Positions 17,710 to 25,895 of a stretch of DNA of 64,000 nucleotides are shown piece after piece. The first letter of the stretch is position 1, and each line of letters opens with the position of its first letter. A program made the position numbers and the translations under genes. The notes below the pieces were generated by a model. It ran no database searches. It had not been told where the DNA came from and worked only from the letters and a program-made list of their open reading frames with translations. Source of the stretch: JANOYY01 sp043720395 (GTDB lineage Bacteria; Actinomycetota; Acidimicrobiia; Acidimicrobiales; JANYDT01); contig JAYSSR010000049.1 of NCBI GenBank assembly GCA_043720395.1, forward strand, positions 34,289 to 98,288. The letters are read 5' to 3'.

Positions 17710-18055
17710 GGGTGTCCTCTCTGGTGGTTCTGGTGGTGTCGCCGGCAAGTTCGCGCGGGAGGAACTGTCCGGTGCTGGCGGTTATACCGCCGTCGACGGG
17801 AACGATCGCGCCCGTCACGAAGCTGGCGTCGGGCGACGCCAGAAAACTGATGACCGCAGCGATCTCCTCGGGGAGGCCCCAACGCTGCAAGGGAATACGT
17901 CGCCGCAAACTCAGCACGGTTGCGTCAAGTCGCCCGAATCGCTCAACGGCCATCGTCACAGCTGCGTCGTTCACCACGATTCGCTCAACGGATGCACGAC
18001 CGATGCCTGACGCCGCCCCGGTGACGACCGCCACCCTGCCGTCATGCATGCCCAT
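17687..18055 (-). pseudogene. SDR remnant with the catalytic centre deleted
   Basis: 122-residue open frame. The N-terminus VAVVTGAASGIGRASVERI is an intact SDR nucleotide loop; it joins via VAVERFGRLDATVLSLRRR straight to LQRWGLPEEIAAVISFLASPDASFVTGAIVPVDGG, the normal C-terminus. The NNAG, Ser and YxxxK parts, about 100 residues, are missing, so it cannot be a working SDR. The deletion is in frame. It overlaps the start of the PNPOx-like gene by 23 bases. Confidence 0.82.
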
Positions 18056-18074
18056 ACGGAGAACGCTACCCAGG

Positions 18075-18094
18075 AAGTGATCGAACGGTTAATT
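18075..18094. promoter_or_regulatory. TetR-type operator, site B
   Basis: AAGTGATCGAACGGTTAATT (other strand AATTAACCGTTCGATCACTT), 20 bases upstream of the SDR remnant start and between it and the stop of the NTF2-like gene. Matches the shared 20-bp consensus. Confidence 0.55.
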
Positions 18095-18111
18095 CGAGCG
18101 ACCTCAACCGT

Positions 18112-18483
18112 TCAGTGACCGAGTTCGTTCATGTAGTCCCGGTAGTACGTGAGCTTGCCGTTTCGAGTTCGGTAGACGCCGACGCCGGTGCGCTCGCCCT
18201 TGTTCGTGACTGCCTTCCACTGCGCCCAGGCGGTGTCACCAGCACCGGCGAGCTCCACGAGCGAGAAGCTCGCACCCACCTTTGCCATCTCCACGTTCAT
18301 CTTCTGCATGAACGCGGCGATCGCCGACCCGCCGGTGAACGTGCCGAACACCGGGTCGACGAGCACGGCATCGTCGCTGAAAAGGTCGGCGAGTTTCGAG
18401 TAGTCACCCCCGTCCTGAATTTCCCAGAAGCGGCGGATCGTTTCGTACGCATCGTCGTCTGCGTTGCTGGTGTTGTTGCTCAT
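18112..18483 (-). CDS. NTF2-like / SnoaL-type protein
   Basis: 123 residues: AYETIRRFWEIQDGGDYSKL, ADLFSDDAVLVDPVFG, then VELAGAGDTAWAQWKAV and YRTRNGKLTYYRDYMNE, the cone-shaped alpha+beta fold of nuclear transport factor 2-like enzymes (ketosteroid isomerase, SnoaL cyclase, limonene epoxide hydrolase). Asp residues in the pocket could act as acid/base. Its ATG overlaps the upstream VOC stop (ATGA). Could isomerise or hydrate a pathway intermediate. Confidence 0.82.
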   Translation of the reverse strand: MSNNTSNADDDAYETIRRFWEIQDGGDYSKLADLFSDDAVLVDPVFGTFTGGSAIAAFMQKMNVEMAKVGASFSLVELAGAGDTAWAQWKAVTNKGERTGVGVYRTRNGKLTYYRDYMNELGH

Positions 18484-19046
18484 GCTGATGACCCTTTCGT
18501 TGAACTCAGCTCCCGAACCGGTCGGGAACCGTCCCAGCCGACGGATGCGTCGGCGACCATCGAATAGAAACTGCGCAGCCGTGGAGTTCCCTCGTAGATC
18601 TCCACCATGTGCCCGAGGTCCGCAGTTGCGTCATGAAATGCGAAGCTGACCCCACTGGAGGTCCGTGCGAACAATGCCTCATGCCACCCCCGTGCGGACA
18701 GCGCGAGCGAGGCTGAGTCCAGGTCCTCGACGAAGAATGCGAGGTGATGCAGTCCCGACCCGCCTTGACCAACAACGTCCGCGATTGGCGAAGGTCCGAC
18801 CGTGTGGTCCTGTACCAACTCCACCATGACCGACCCCCAATGGCCGTAAGCCGACGAGTGGTCGAACGTCGCCGGAGCCCCCCGGTACCGGACGTCGCGG
18901 ACCGCAATATGGCGGCTCGCGAAGAACGGACCCACACCGTGGACGCTGGCCCACAGACTGGCCGCGGCATCGACGTCGGCGACCGCATAGGCGAGCTGTA
19001 CCGGGGGACCCAGAACGGCTGCGATCTGACCATCCGATGAACCCAT
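18480..19046 (-). CDS. VOC family protein
   Basis: 188 residues with the VOC core: VQLAYAVADVDAAASLWAS, HWGSVMVELVQ, SGLHHLAFFVEDLDSA, LGHMVEIYEG. Metal-ligand candidates are the His in LHHLAF and Glu in VELV and VEIYE. First gene of a minus-strand pair with the NTF2-like protein, divergent from the SDR at 19176 with operator site C between them. Similar in layout to the VOC at 6636-7103 but not a close copy. Confidence 0.82.
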   Translation of the reverse strand: MGSSDGQIAAVLGPPVQLAYAVADVDAAASLWASVHGVGPFFASRHIAVRDVRYRGAPATFDHSSAYGHWGSVMVELVQDHTVGPSPIADVVGQGGSGLHHLAFFVEDLDSASLALSARGWHEALFARTSSGVSFAFHDATADLGHMVEIYEGTPRLRSFYSMVADASVGWDGSRPVRELSSTKGSSA

Positions 19047-19092
19047 TGACGCCCCGGCTCCAGAATCCGGGCGAACGACCCGTGTGGCGAAA

Positions 19093-19112
19093 TACTAACC
19101 CGACGGTTAGTT
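19093..19112. promoter_or_regulatory. TetR-type operator, site C
   Basis: TACTAACCCGACGGTTAGTT. Contains a perfect 7-bp inverted repeat (ACTAACC/GGTTAGT) with a 4-bp centre, the best palindrome of the seven sites. Located between the divergent VOC (minus) and SDR (plus) genes. Confidence 0.7.
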
Positions 19113-19175
19113 TTCGCCCAGGGTCCGTCGCCGACGCCCCCGCAAACGTCGAAAAACCCACTCGGAGACCACCCC

Positions 19176-19982
19176 ATGGAAGAAGCGATCGGTCAGTTGC
19201 TGGCGCTCGACGGGCAGACCGCCGTCGTCACCGGCGGGGCAACGGGTATCGGCGAATCCATCGCCCGCATCCTGGCTGCGGCCGGTGCGGCCGTCATCGT
19301 TGGCGATGTTGACCTGCCCGGCGCACAACGTGTTGCGGCCGACATCGGCGGGACCGCGCTGGAATTCGACGTGACCAATGCGACGCGATGCGCGTCGATC
19401 ATTGAGAGTCTGTCGGCAGCGTCCGGACTGGACATCCTGGTCAACAACGCTGGCACATACCGCGAGGCGGGCAGCATCTTGGACCAGAGCCACGAGTCGT
19501 GGCACCGATCGATCGACGTCAACCTGGTCAGCATGTTCAACTGCTCGAAGCCTGCCGCTGTGCTGATGGCCGCACAGGAACGAGGGGGCGCGATCGTGAA
19601 CATCGCATCGGTCGACGGGGCCCTCCCCTGTCTCGGCACCGGCTATGACACGGCGAAGGCGGGCGTGGTGCATTTCACCCGGAGCCTCGCAGTCGATCTG
19701 GCCCCGCACGGGATTCGTGTGAACGCGGTGTCGCCGGGCAACGTCCCCGTGCCGACGCTGGACAAGATCCACCGTGGGGAACTGCCGCCCCTGTGGCCGG
19801 TGAACTCCTCGAAGACTGGACTCATGGGTCCGATGATGAGGCAGCGATCCAACAACATCCCGCTCGGCCGGAAGGGCACGCCCGACGAGATCGCCCATGC
19901 GGTGCTGTTCCTGTGCTCGGCCGCTGCCACGTACGTGACGGGTCAGAACCTGACCGTCGATGGAGGCTGGACGCTCGTCTGA
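19176..19982 (+). CDS. SDR family oxidoreductase
   Basis: 268 residues; TAVVTGGATGIGESIARIL, DILVNNAG, IVNIASVDGALPC with YDTAK as catalytic Tyr/Lys, RVNAVSPGNVPVPT, and VTGQNLTVDGGW. VGDVD after strand 2 suggests NAD. An insertion between the active site and the C-terminal part (GELPPLWPVNSSKTG...) forms a longer substrate loop. Likely controlled by operator site C. Confidence 0.9.
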   Translation: MEEAIGQLLALDGQTAVVTGGATGIGESIARILAAAGAAVIVGDVDLPGAQRVAADIGGTALEFDVTNATRCASIIESLSAASGLDILVNNAGTYREAGSILDQSHESWHRSIDVNLVSMFNCSKPAAVLMAAQERGGAIVNIASVDGALPCLGTGYDTAKAGVVHFTRSLAVDLAPHGIRVNAVSPGNVPVPTLDKIHRGELPPLWPVNSSKTGLMGPMMRQRSNNIPLGRKGTPDEIAHAVLFLCSAAATYVTGQNLTVDGGWTLV

Positions 19983-20019
19983 ACCACGGACTTCGATCCG
20001 AGCTTCGTCGACCGTGGAC

Positions 20020-20052
20020 GGGGTCAAAATGTTGCGTTCGACACAACATTTC
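20020..20052 (+). repeat. Palindromic repeat R1, copy e (diverged)
   Basis: GGTCAAAATGTTGCGTTCGACACAACATTT region; stem AAATGTTGCG/CACAACATTT with one mismatch. Sits between the convergent ends of the SDR at 19176 and the TetR gene, where it could act as a bidirectional terminator hairpin. Confidence 0.75.
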
Positions 20053-20064
20053 TGCGAGCCGATG

Positions 20065-20700
20065 TCAGCGCGTGGGCCGTGGTGCCGACAGCAGGCGTCC
20101 TTCCAGGACCGCCCGGATCGAGTCGACGGCTCTGCGGTGCACCCGACTGTCACCCGAGGCACCGTCGGTGAGCCCGATCAGGACGATCTGCATAAACGCC
20201 AACAGCATCTCTCGGTCTTTCGGTTGGATCTCGCCGGTCCCCACGCCGTCGTCCACCAGACGCTGCCAGAACGCCCGGCTGCGAGGCGCAATTCCGGCAA
20301 GCGCGGGCCGGATCTCGTCGTGTCGACCGACGTCGATGCGGACCGCTCCCAGGAACCGGGCCAGCGACGGGTCGTCAATGTCGAGTTGATGAGCTGCTTC
20401 GAGGACGGCTTCAAATCGCCCGATGAACGTGTCCTCGCCTTGTATCGCTGTGTCGAAACGATCGAACACCGTCTCGGTAACTTGGCCGTACACCGCCGTG
20501 TAAATTTCGATCTTGGAATCGAAGTAGTGGTACAGCGCCCCGCTGGTGACGCCTGCCTTCTTCGCAAGGTACCGGTTCGTGGTGACGCCGAAGCCGAGTT
20601 CTGCGAACGACTGACGGGCCACGTCCAAGATTCGGACCAGCGTGGCGGCAGAACTCGAAGCTGGTGGGCGGCCAAGGCGCGCTGGCTTCATGGCTGGCAC
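20065..20700 (-). CDS. TetR family transcriptional regulator
   Basis: 211 residues (or 208 from the second Met at 20691). N-terminal helix-turn-helix: RILDVARQSFAELGFGVTTN, YLAKKAGVTSGALYHYFDSK, EIYTAVYGQV, the standard TetR DNA-binding domain. The C-terminal ligand domain is all-helical. Divergent from the acyl-CoA dehydrogenase operon, with operator site D between the two. By analogy with KstR-like repressors the ligand may be an acyl-CoA intermediate, but that is inference. The only transcription factor in the window, so the natural candidate to bind all seven sites. Confidence 0.92.
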   Translation of the reverse strand: MPAMKPARLGRPPASSSAATLVRILDVARQSFAELGFGVTTNRYLAKKAGVTSGALYHYFDSKIEIYTAVYGQVTETVFDRFDTAIQGEDTFIGRFEAVLEAAHQLDIDDPSLARFLGAVRIDVGRHDEIRPALAGIAPRSRAFWQRLVDDGVGTGEIQPKDREMLLAFMQIVLIGLTDGASGDSRVHRRAVDSIRAVLEGRLLSAPRPTR

Positions 20701-20782
20701 AGACCCGAAACGATACCGTCGCGCGGGCCCGCCACGACATTCACGGGAGAAACGTGCGTGGCGAAAGCCGGGCCACGCTTGA

Positions 20783-20802
20783 AAATAACCAGACGATCAA
20801 TT
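20783..20802. promoter_or_regulatory. TetR-type operator, site D (autoregulatory)
   Basis: AAATAACCAGACGATCAATT, between the divergent TetR gene and acyl-CoA dehydrogenase. Weakest palindrome but keeps TAACC and the CGATCAATT half seen in site B. Confidence 0.6.
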
Positions 20803-20845
20803 CGTGCATGCAGCGTGACATGTGCTCGACTCGCACCACCACCAC

Positions 20846-20905
20846 ACGAACCCCATCTATACGAACCCCATCTATACGAACCCCATCCACACGAACCCCA
20901 TCCAC
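20846..20905 (+). repeat. Four tandem 15-bp repeats
   Basis: Four perfect-length copies of ACGAACCCCATCYAY: two ACGAACCCCATCTAT then two ACGAACCCCATCCAC, followed by a partial ACGAT. Lies in the 5' leader of the acyl-CoA dehydrogenase gene, 35 bases before its start. Non-coding; copy number may vary by slippage. Confidence 0.95.
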
Positions 20906-20940
20906 ACGATCCGTCGACAACGTAAGGAAAGACGCCGCCG

Positions 20941-22221
20941 ATGATGCAGCCGACCGTATCTGAGTTCACCGCAGAGGCACGGGCGTGGCTCGAACACAAC
21001 GCCAAGCGTCGCCACGACTCCGACGCTCCCAGCAAAGACTCGGCCGACGAATGGGGAGTCGGTGAGTTCAGCGTGGCCGTGTTCCACGCGTTGAGCTTTG
21101 CGGAAGAACAGTCACTGCTGAACGACATCACCTCGTGGCACCGGAAAAAGGCCGAACGGGGCTACCACTCCATCACGGGTTCGCCGGAGTACGGCGGTCT
21201 TGGGCTTTCGAAGGAGTACGCAAGGGCGTTCGCCAAGTTGGAGTCCGAGTACGAGACTCCGACGCGTCACGAGACGTTCAGCGTCACCACAGGTCTCATC
21301 GCGCCGACCATTGCCAAGTTCGGCACACCGGAGCAAAAAGCCAAGTTCGTAGCGATGTTCTTGAAGACCGACGCGCTGTGCTGCCAGCTCTTCAGCGAGC
21401 CCGGCGCGGGCAGCGACCTCGCGTCACTCGCCTGCCGGGCGACACGAGATGGCGACGAGTGGGTCGTCAACGGTCAGAAGGTCTGGAGCTCCGGCGCGCA
21501 GTTCTCACAGTGGGGCGAGCTCATCGCGCGCACCGACCCGGACGTGGCCAAGCACCGCGGACTGACCGCCTTCGTGATTCCGATGGACCTGCCGGGGATC
21601 GAGATCCGTCCGATCAAGCAGATGAGCGGCGGCTCGTCGTTCAACGAGGTGTTTTTCACCGACGTACGCGTCCGCGACAACCTGCGACTGGGTGACGTCG
21701 GCGACGGTTGGAACGTGGCGCTCACCACCCTCGGTTTCGAGCGTGACCACTCCGATGGTGGCGGTGGCAGCGGGGGCAGCAGTCGACCTGGCGGCACCTG
21801 GGCGAAGTTGCTGGCTACAGCAAAGGCGCTAGGCCGGATGGGGGAGCCAGCGGTGCGCGACCAACTCGTTCGGCTGTACATCTCGACGCGAATCGAGGGC
21901 ATGGTGAACCGTCGCGCCGCAGATCTCCGCGCAGCGGGCGTACCTGCGGGGCCCGAAGGGTCGCTGGGCAAGCTCATTTGGACCGAGGGCATGAACCGGA
22001 TGTCCGATGCTGTGACCACCGTGCTCGGGCCGCGGCTTATCGCCGACACCGGCGAGTGGGGCATGTACGGCTGGGGCGAGCATGTGCTGGGCGCGCCCGG
22101 CTACCGCATCGCCGGTGGGTCCGACGAAGTGCAGCGCAACATCATCGGCGAACGGGTGCTGGGCCTCCCCGCCGAACCGCGGGTCGACAAGAACCTGTCG
22201 TGGAAGAACACAGCTCGCTGA
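20941..22221 (+). CDS. Acyl-CoA dehydrogenase (FadE-like)
   Basis: 426 residues, FAD flavoprotein. Core motifs: CCQLFSEPGAGSDLASLACR (FAD/substrate loop), GQKVWSSGAQFSQWGELIAR, and the C-terminal YRIAGGSDEVQRNIIGERVL with the FAD-contact Arg/Asn. A Gly/Ser-rich insertion (HSDGGGGSGGSS) interrupts the region before the helical C-terminal domain. Introduces an alpha-beta double bond in an acyl-CoA; this subfamily is frequent in steroid and branched-acid catabolism. First structural gene after site D and the tandem repeats. Start ATG 20941 or 20944. Confidence 0.93.
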   Translation: MMQPTVSEFTAEARAWLEHNAKRRHDSDAPSKDSADEWGVGEFSVAVFHALSFAEEQSLLNDITSWHRKKAERGYHSITGSPEYGGLGLSKEYARAFAKLESEYETPTRHETFSVTTGLIAPTIAKFGTPEQKAKFVAMFLKTDALCCQLFSEPGAGSDLASLACRATRDGDEWVVNGQKVWSSGAQFSQWGELIARTDPDVAKHRGLTAFVIPMDLPGIEIRPIKQMSGGSSFNEVFFTDVRVRDNLRLGDVGDGWNVALTTLGFERDHSDGGGGSGGSSRPGGTWAKLLATAKALGRMGEPAVRDQLVRLYISTRIEGMVNRRAADLRAAGVPAGPEGSLGKLIWTEGMNRMSDAVTTVLGPRLIADTGEWGMYGWGEHVLGAPGYRIAGGSDEVQRNIIGERVLGLPAEPRVDKNLSWKNTAR

Positions 22222-22271
22222 AGCGTCGGGCCCGGCCTCCCCGTATTGCGGGCGTGGGCCGTCTAATGATG

Positions 22272-22291
22272 AACTAACTGCCTGGTTACTT
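22272..22291. promoter_or_regulatory. TetR-type operator, site E
   Basis: AACTAACTGCCTGGTTACTT, in the 97-bp gap between the acyl-CoA dehydrogenase and SDR genes, so the SDR-led operon may have its own regulated promoter. Confidence 0.6.
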
Positions 22292-22318
22292 TCCGACCAG
22301 CTTCGAAGGGGAACGCTC

Positions 22319-23074
22319 ATGGATCTCGGACTCGCCGGCAAACGCGCACTCATCACGGGTGCCACCAAGGGCATCGGACGCGCGCTAGCCGAAACACTGC
22401 TCGCCGAGGGGGCGTCCGTGGCCATTTGTGCGCGAACTGCTGCAGACGTCGATGCAGCCGTCGCCGAATTGTCGGCCAAAGGCAAGGCAGTGGGAGGCGT
22501 CGTCGACGCGGCCGACGGTGACTCGCTCCGCGCTTGGGTGGCGAGCTCGGCCGAGCAGCTCGGCGGCATCGACATCTACATCCACAACACCTCCGGCAAG
22601 CCAGCCCGCAAGCTCGAAGCGTGGAAGAACAACTTCGATATCGATCTGATGGCCCTGCTCCACGGCACCGAGGCCGCCACACCGTTCCTGGCGGCGAACG
22701 GCGGCTCGATCGTCAGCATCGGCACCACCGCGACGTCCGAGCACTTCGCCAGCGGCAGCGGCAGCTACAGTGCCTTCAAGGCAGCAGTCACGAACTGGAC
22801 GCTCGGCCAGGCGCAGGTTCTCGGCACCAAGGGCATCCGCTGCAACGTCGTATCACCCGGACCGATCTTCATCGAGGGTGGCGACTGGGACCGCATCAAG
22901 GGCGGCATGCCGCCGTTCTTCGAGGCGACCGAGAAGGGCCATCCGGGTGGCGCTCTCGGTGTCGCGCAGGACGTTGCCGACGCCGTGGCCTTCCTGGTCA
23001 GTAGTCGGGCGAAGCACATCAACGGGGTCAACCTCACCGTCGACGGCGGCTTCCTCAAGCGCGTCAATTACTAA
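22319..23074 (+). CDS. SDR family oxidoreductase
   Basis: 251 residues. RALITGATKGIGRALAETLL, then ICARTAADVD (Arg after strand 2, suggesting NADP), HNTSGKP in place of NNAG, SIGTTATSEHFASG and YSAFK as Tyr/Lys, CNVVSPGPIF and VNLTVDGGF. The Asn-Thr-Ser variant of NNAG is uncommon. The upstream open frame (to 22082) covers the end of the acyl-CoA dehydrogenase in another frame and is not used. Confidence 0.9.
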   Translation: MDLGLAGKRALITGATKGIGRALAETLLAEGASVAICARTAADVDAAVAELSAKGKAVGGVVDAADGDSLRAWVASSAEQLGGIDIYIHNTSGKPARKLEAWKNNFDIDLMALLHGTEAATPFLAANGGSIVSIGTTATSEHFASGSGSYSAFKAAVTNWTLGQAQVLGTKGIRCNVVSPGPIFIEGGDWDRIKGGMPPFFEATEKGHPGGALGVAQDVADAVAFLVSSRAKHINGVNLTVDGGFLKRVNY

Positions 23075-23080
23075 GCACAC

Positions 23081-23845
23081 ATGTCAGATCGCATCGACGC
23101 CTACCTCGTGGCCGGAGGGAAGTGGCACGACGTCGATTTCGCCAGGCTTGAGCTGTTGAAGCTCTTGGCCGAACATCCGACGCTGCGCGTGCGGGTCGCG
23201 GCCGACTACGAGGACGCCGCAGCCATTGCAGCATCGTCGTCGCTCATCAGCTACACGTGCGACGTGAGGCCCAGCGAGCATGCCCAGCATGCCATCCGCA
23301 GCTGGGTCGATGGCGGCGGAAGATGGGTCGCATTGCACGGAACCAACGCGGCACTCGATCTGCCACGACCCAACGGCGTTGAATCACCGCGCTGCTTCCC
23401 GCACTGGGCCGAGACGCTTGGCAGCCAGTTCGTAGCCCACCCGCCGATCATGCCGTACGAAGTCAGCGTGGCCGACCCGTCACACTGGCTGGTCCAGGGC
23501 ATCGAGCCGTTCACGACCGATGACGAGCTGTACCTCAGCGAATACCACCAGCGAGATCAGCTGCACCCGTTGTTGCACACGCAATGGAGCGGCGACGCCA
23601 GAGGCTTCGCCGAGGGTGATTGGTCCGTTGCCACCCGTGGTACCGATGACCATCTGGTCATGTACCTACGTTCGCTCGGTACGGGCGCGGTGCTCTACAA
23701 CACGCTGGGCCACTGCCGCGGTCACTACGACATGGCACCGATGGTGCCGTACTACCCGAAGATCGAACGCGGGTCTTGGGAACAACCGCAGTATTACGAG
23801 CTTCTGCGCCGCAGCATTCGCTGGGCCATTGGCGCAACCGAGTAA
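23081..23845 (+). CDS. ThuA-like domain protein
   Basis: 254 residues with the class I glutamine-amidotransferase-like fold of ThuA: AYLVAGGKWHDVDFARLELL, ISYTCDVRPSEHAQHAIRSW, GGRWVALHGTNAALD, LYLSEYH, and LYNTLGHCRGHYDMAPM. Family members include keto-trehalose utilisation proteins and many of unknown function; no catalytic Cys nucleophile is apparent at the elbow (ALHGTNAA). Placed 6 bases after the SDR and 22 bases before E1 alpha, thus within the operon. Role unknown. Confidence 0.85.
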   Translation: MSDRIDAYLVAGGKWHDVDFARLELLKLLAEHPTLRVRVAADYEDAAAIAASSSLISYTCDVRPSEHAQHAIRSWVDGGGRWVALHGTNAALDLPRPNGVESPRCFPHWAETLGSQFVAHPPIMPYEVSVADPSHWLVQGIEPFTTDDELYLSEYHQRDQLHPLLHTQWSGDARGFAEGDWSVATRGTDDHLVMYLRSLGTGAVLYNTLGHCRGHYDMAPMVPYYPKIERGSWEQPQYYELLRRSIRWAIGATE

Positions 23846-23867
23846 CCCAACAAGACCAAGGAACCTG

Positions 23868-24851
23868 ATGGAACCCACTCCCGACGTCCTGCGTGATCTT
23901 CATCGCCGGATGGTGCGCATCCGACTGTTCGAAGAGGCAGCCGGCAAGCTCGCCGCGGCAGCGAAGCTCCCCGGCTTCCTTCACCTCTACGTAGGCGAAG
24001 AGGCAGTGGCTGCTGGCGTCTGTGTGAACCTCACCGACGCCGACTCGATAACCTCCACCCACCGCGGCCACGGCCACCTCGTGGCGAAGGGTGGTCAGTT
24101 CCGTCCGATGATGGCGGAGCTGATGGCGAAGTCCACGGGCTACTGCAACGGCAAGGGCGGGTCCATGCACATCAGCTCGCTGGAGCTCGGCATGCTCGGC
24201 GCGAACGGCATCGTCGGGGCCGGCTCCCCGATTGCCGTTGGCGCGGCGTTCACGCACAAGTATCGCGACGACGGCAACGTCGCCGTAGCCTTCTTCGGCG
24301 ACGGTGCCACCAACATCGGTGCCTTCCATGAGGCCGCCAACATGGCGTGCGCGTTGAAGCTGCCGATCGTGTTCGCCTGCGAGAACAACGAGTACGGCGA
24401 GTTCACCCGCCGCGACCAGACCATGGCCATCACCGACATCGTCGACCGGGCACAGGGATACGGCATGCCCGGCGTGATCGTCGACGGCATGGACGCGGTC
24501 GCCGTGCACGAGGCAGCGTCGGAAGCCATCGCCTACGCACGGGCGGGCAAGGGTCCGACGCTGATCGAGGCGAAGACCTACCGCTTCTACAACCATCACG
24601 GCGTGCAGAACCTCGGACTGAAGTACCGGCCCGACTCGGAAGTTGAGGTGTGGAAACAACGCGATCCCATCTTCACCTTCGAGGCAAAGCTTGAGGAACT
24701 CGGCGTGCTCACCGCGGATCAACGCGAGGCGTTGTGGGCCGAACTACGCGCCGACATCGCCGATGCGATCGCCTTCGCCGAGGACAGCCCATTCCCGGAA
24801 CGCGACCAACTCCTCGAAGACGTCTACACCCCCATGGCGGTCGCCCGATGA
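23868..24851 (+). CDS. acoA: Acetoin/2-oxoacid dehydrogenase E1 component, alpha subunit
   Basis: 327 residues. ThDP-binding motif begins FFGDGATNIGAFHEAAN and ends ACENN, with the His-rich THRGHGH and GKGGSMHI segments of E1 alpha. Works as an alpha2beta2 heterotetramer with the next gene, decarboxylating or cleaving a 2-oxo or acetoin-like substrate and passing the acyl group to lipoyl-E2. The presence of AcoX downstream points to the acetoin dehydrogenase class. Overlaps the beta subunit by four bases. The upstream extension of the frame (to 23520) is inside the ThuA gene. Confidence 0.88.
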   Translation: MEPTPDVLRDLHRRMVRIRLFEEAAGKLAAAAKLPGFLHLYVGEEAVAAGVCVNLTDADSITSTHRGHGHLVAKGGQFRPMMAELMAKSTGYCNGKGGSMHISSLELGMLGANGIVGAGSPIAVGAAFTHKYRDDGNVAVAFFGDGATNIGAFHEAANMACALKLPIVFACENNEYGEFTRRDQTMAITDIVDRAQGYGMPGVIVDGMDAVAVHEAASEAIAYARAGKGPTLIEAKTYRFYNHHGVQNLGLKYRPDSEVEVWKQRDPIFTFEAKLEELGVLTADQREALWAELRADIADAIAFAEDSPFPERDQLLEDVYTPMAVAR

Positions 24852-25849
24852 GCGAGGAACGTTCCCTGTCGTACGTGATGGCGTTCAACGAAGCCGTCCG
24901 ACAAAGTATGCGCGCAGACGAAGACATCTTCTGTGCGGGCGAAGACATCGGTGCCTTCGGCGGCGTGTTTGGCACCTACGGTGGACTGCAGAAGGAATTC
25001 GGTGAGCGGCGCGTCGTCGACACACCCATAAGTGAGCAGGCCATCGTGGGCCTCGGCATCGGAAGTTCGGTCACCGGCCTGCGTCCCATCGTTGATCTGA
25101 TGTTCATGGACTTCATCTGTGTCGCCATGGACCAGATCGTGAACCAGGCCGCGAAGCTGAAGTACATGTTCGGCGGAAAGGCCACCGTCCCGCTCACGAT
25201 TACGACGGCGGGCGGTGCCGGGCTGTCCGCTGCGGCGCAGCACAGCCAGAGCCTTGAGGCGATCCTCTGCCACATCCCCGGATTGAAGGTGGTGTACCCG
25301 TCGAACCCGTATGACATGAAGGGCCTGATGGTGTCGTGCATCCGCGAGGACAACCCCACGGTGATGGTGAAGCACAAGCGACTCCTGGGCATGTCCGGCC
25401 CGGTGCCCGAAGACCTCTACGCCATCCCGCTGGGCCAGGCCAACATCCTGCGCCCGGGCAAGGACGTCACCGTTGTGGCCTGGGGTCGCATGGCGAACGA
25501 GTCACTGGCCGCCGCATCGAAGTTGGCAGATGAGGGCATTGACTGCGAGGTCATCGATCCCCGCACGCTTCAACCGTTCGACACCACAATGGTGGTCAAC
25601 TCAGCCCGGAAGACCAACCGCGTCATCGTGGTGCACGAGGCCGTGCGCTTCGGCGGGCTCGGTGCAGAGATCGCTGCGCAGGTGCAGGAGGAGGCGTTCG
25701 ACTATCTCGACGCGCCCGTCGCCCGCATCGGCGCGCCGTTCTCGCCCGTGCCGTTCAGCCCTGCGCTGGAACAGCACTACGTGCCCGATGCGAAGAGCAT
25801 CGCAGCGGGGATCCGAGAGGTGCTCGGCCGTCGGGCACCCGGCAGCTGA
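24848..25849 (+). CDS. acoB: Acetoin/2-oxoacid dehydrogenase E1 component, beta subunit
   Basis: 333 residues from ATG 24848. Typical E1 beta: SYVMAFNEAVRQSMRADEDI, GAFGGVFGTYGGL, FGERRVVDTPISEQAIVGLG (Glu for ThDP activation), TTAGGAGLSAAAQHSQSLEA, VVYPSNPYDMKGLM and VHEAVRFGGLGAEIAAQV. Forms the E1 tetramer with the alpha subunit. Translationally coupled (ATGA). Confidence 0.9.
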   Translation: MSEERSLSYVMAFNEAVRQSMRADEDIFCAGEDIGAFGGVFGTYGGLQKEFGERRVVDTPISEQAIVGLGIGSSVTGLRPIVDLMFMDFICVAMDQIVNQAAKLKYMFGGKATVPLTITTAGGAGLSAAAQHSQSLEAILCHIPGLKVVYPSNPYDMKGLMVSCIREDNPTVMVKHKRLLGMSGPVPEDLYAIPLGQANILRPGKDVTVVAWGRMANESLAAASKLADEGIDCEVIDPRTLQPFDTTMVVNSARKTNRVIVVHEAVRFGGLGAEIAAQVQEEAFDYLDAPVARIGAPFSPVPFSPALEQHYVPDAKSIAAGIREVLGRRAPGS

Positions 25850-25895
25850 CTTGCGTGTCATGCACGACCGAATTGGGTCACGAGTGGGCTACTGA

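Noticed and set aside
24734..24847. Longer E1 beta start inside the alpha subunit gene
   Set aside because: Arg-rich out-of-frame translation; ATGA coupling at 24848 is the normal arrangement.
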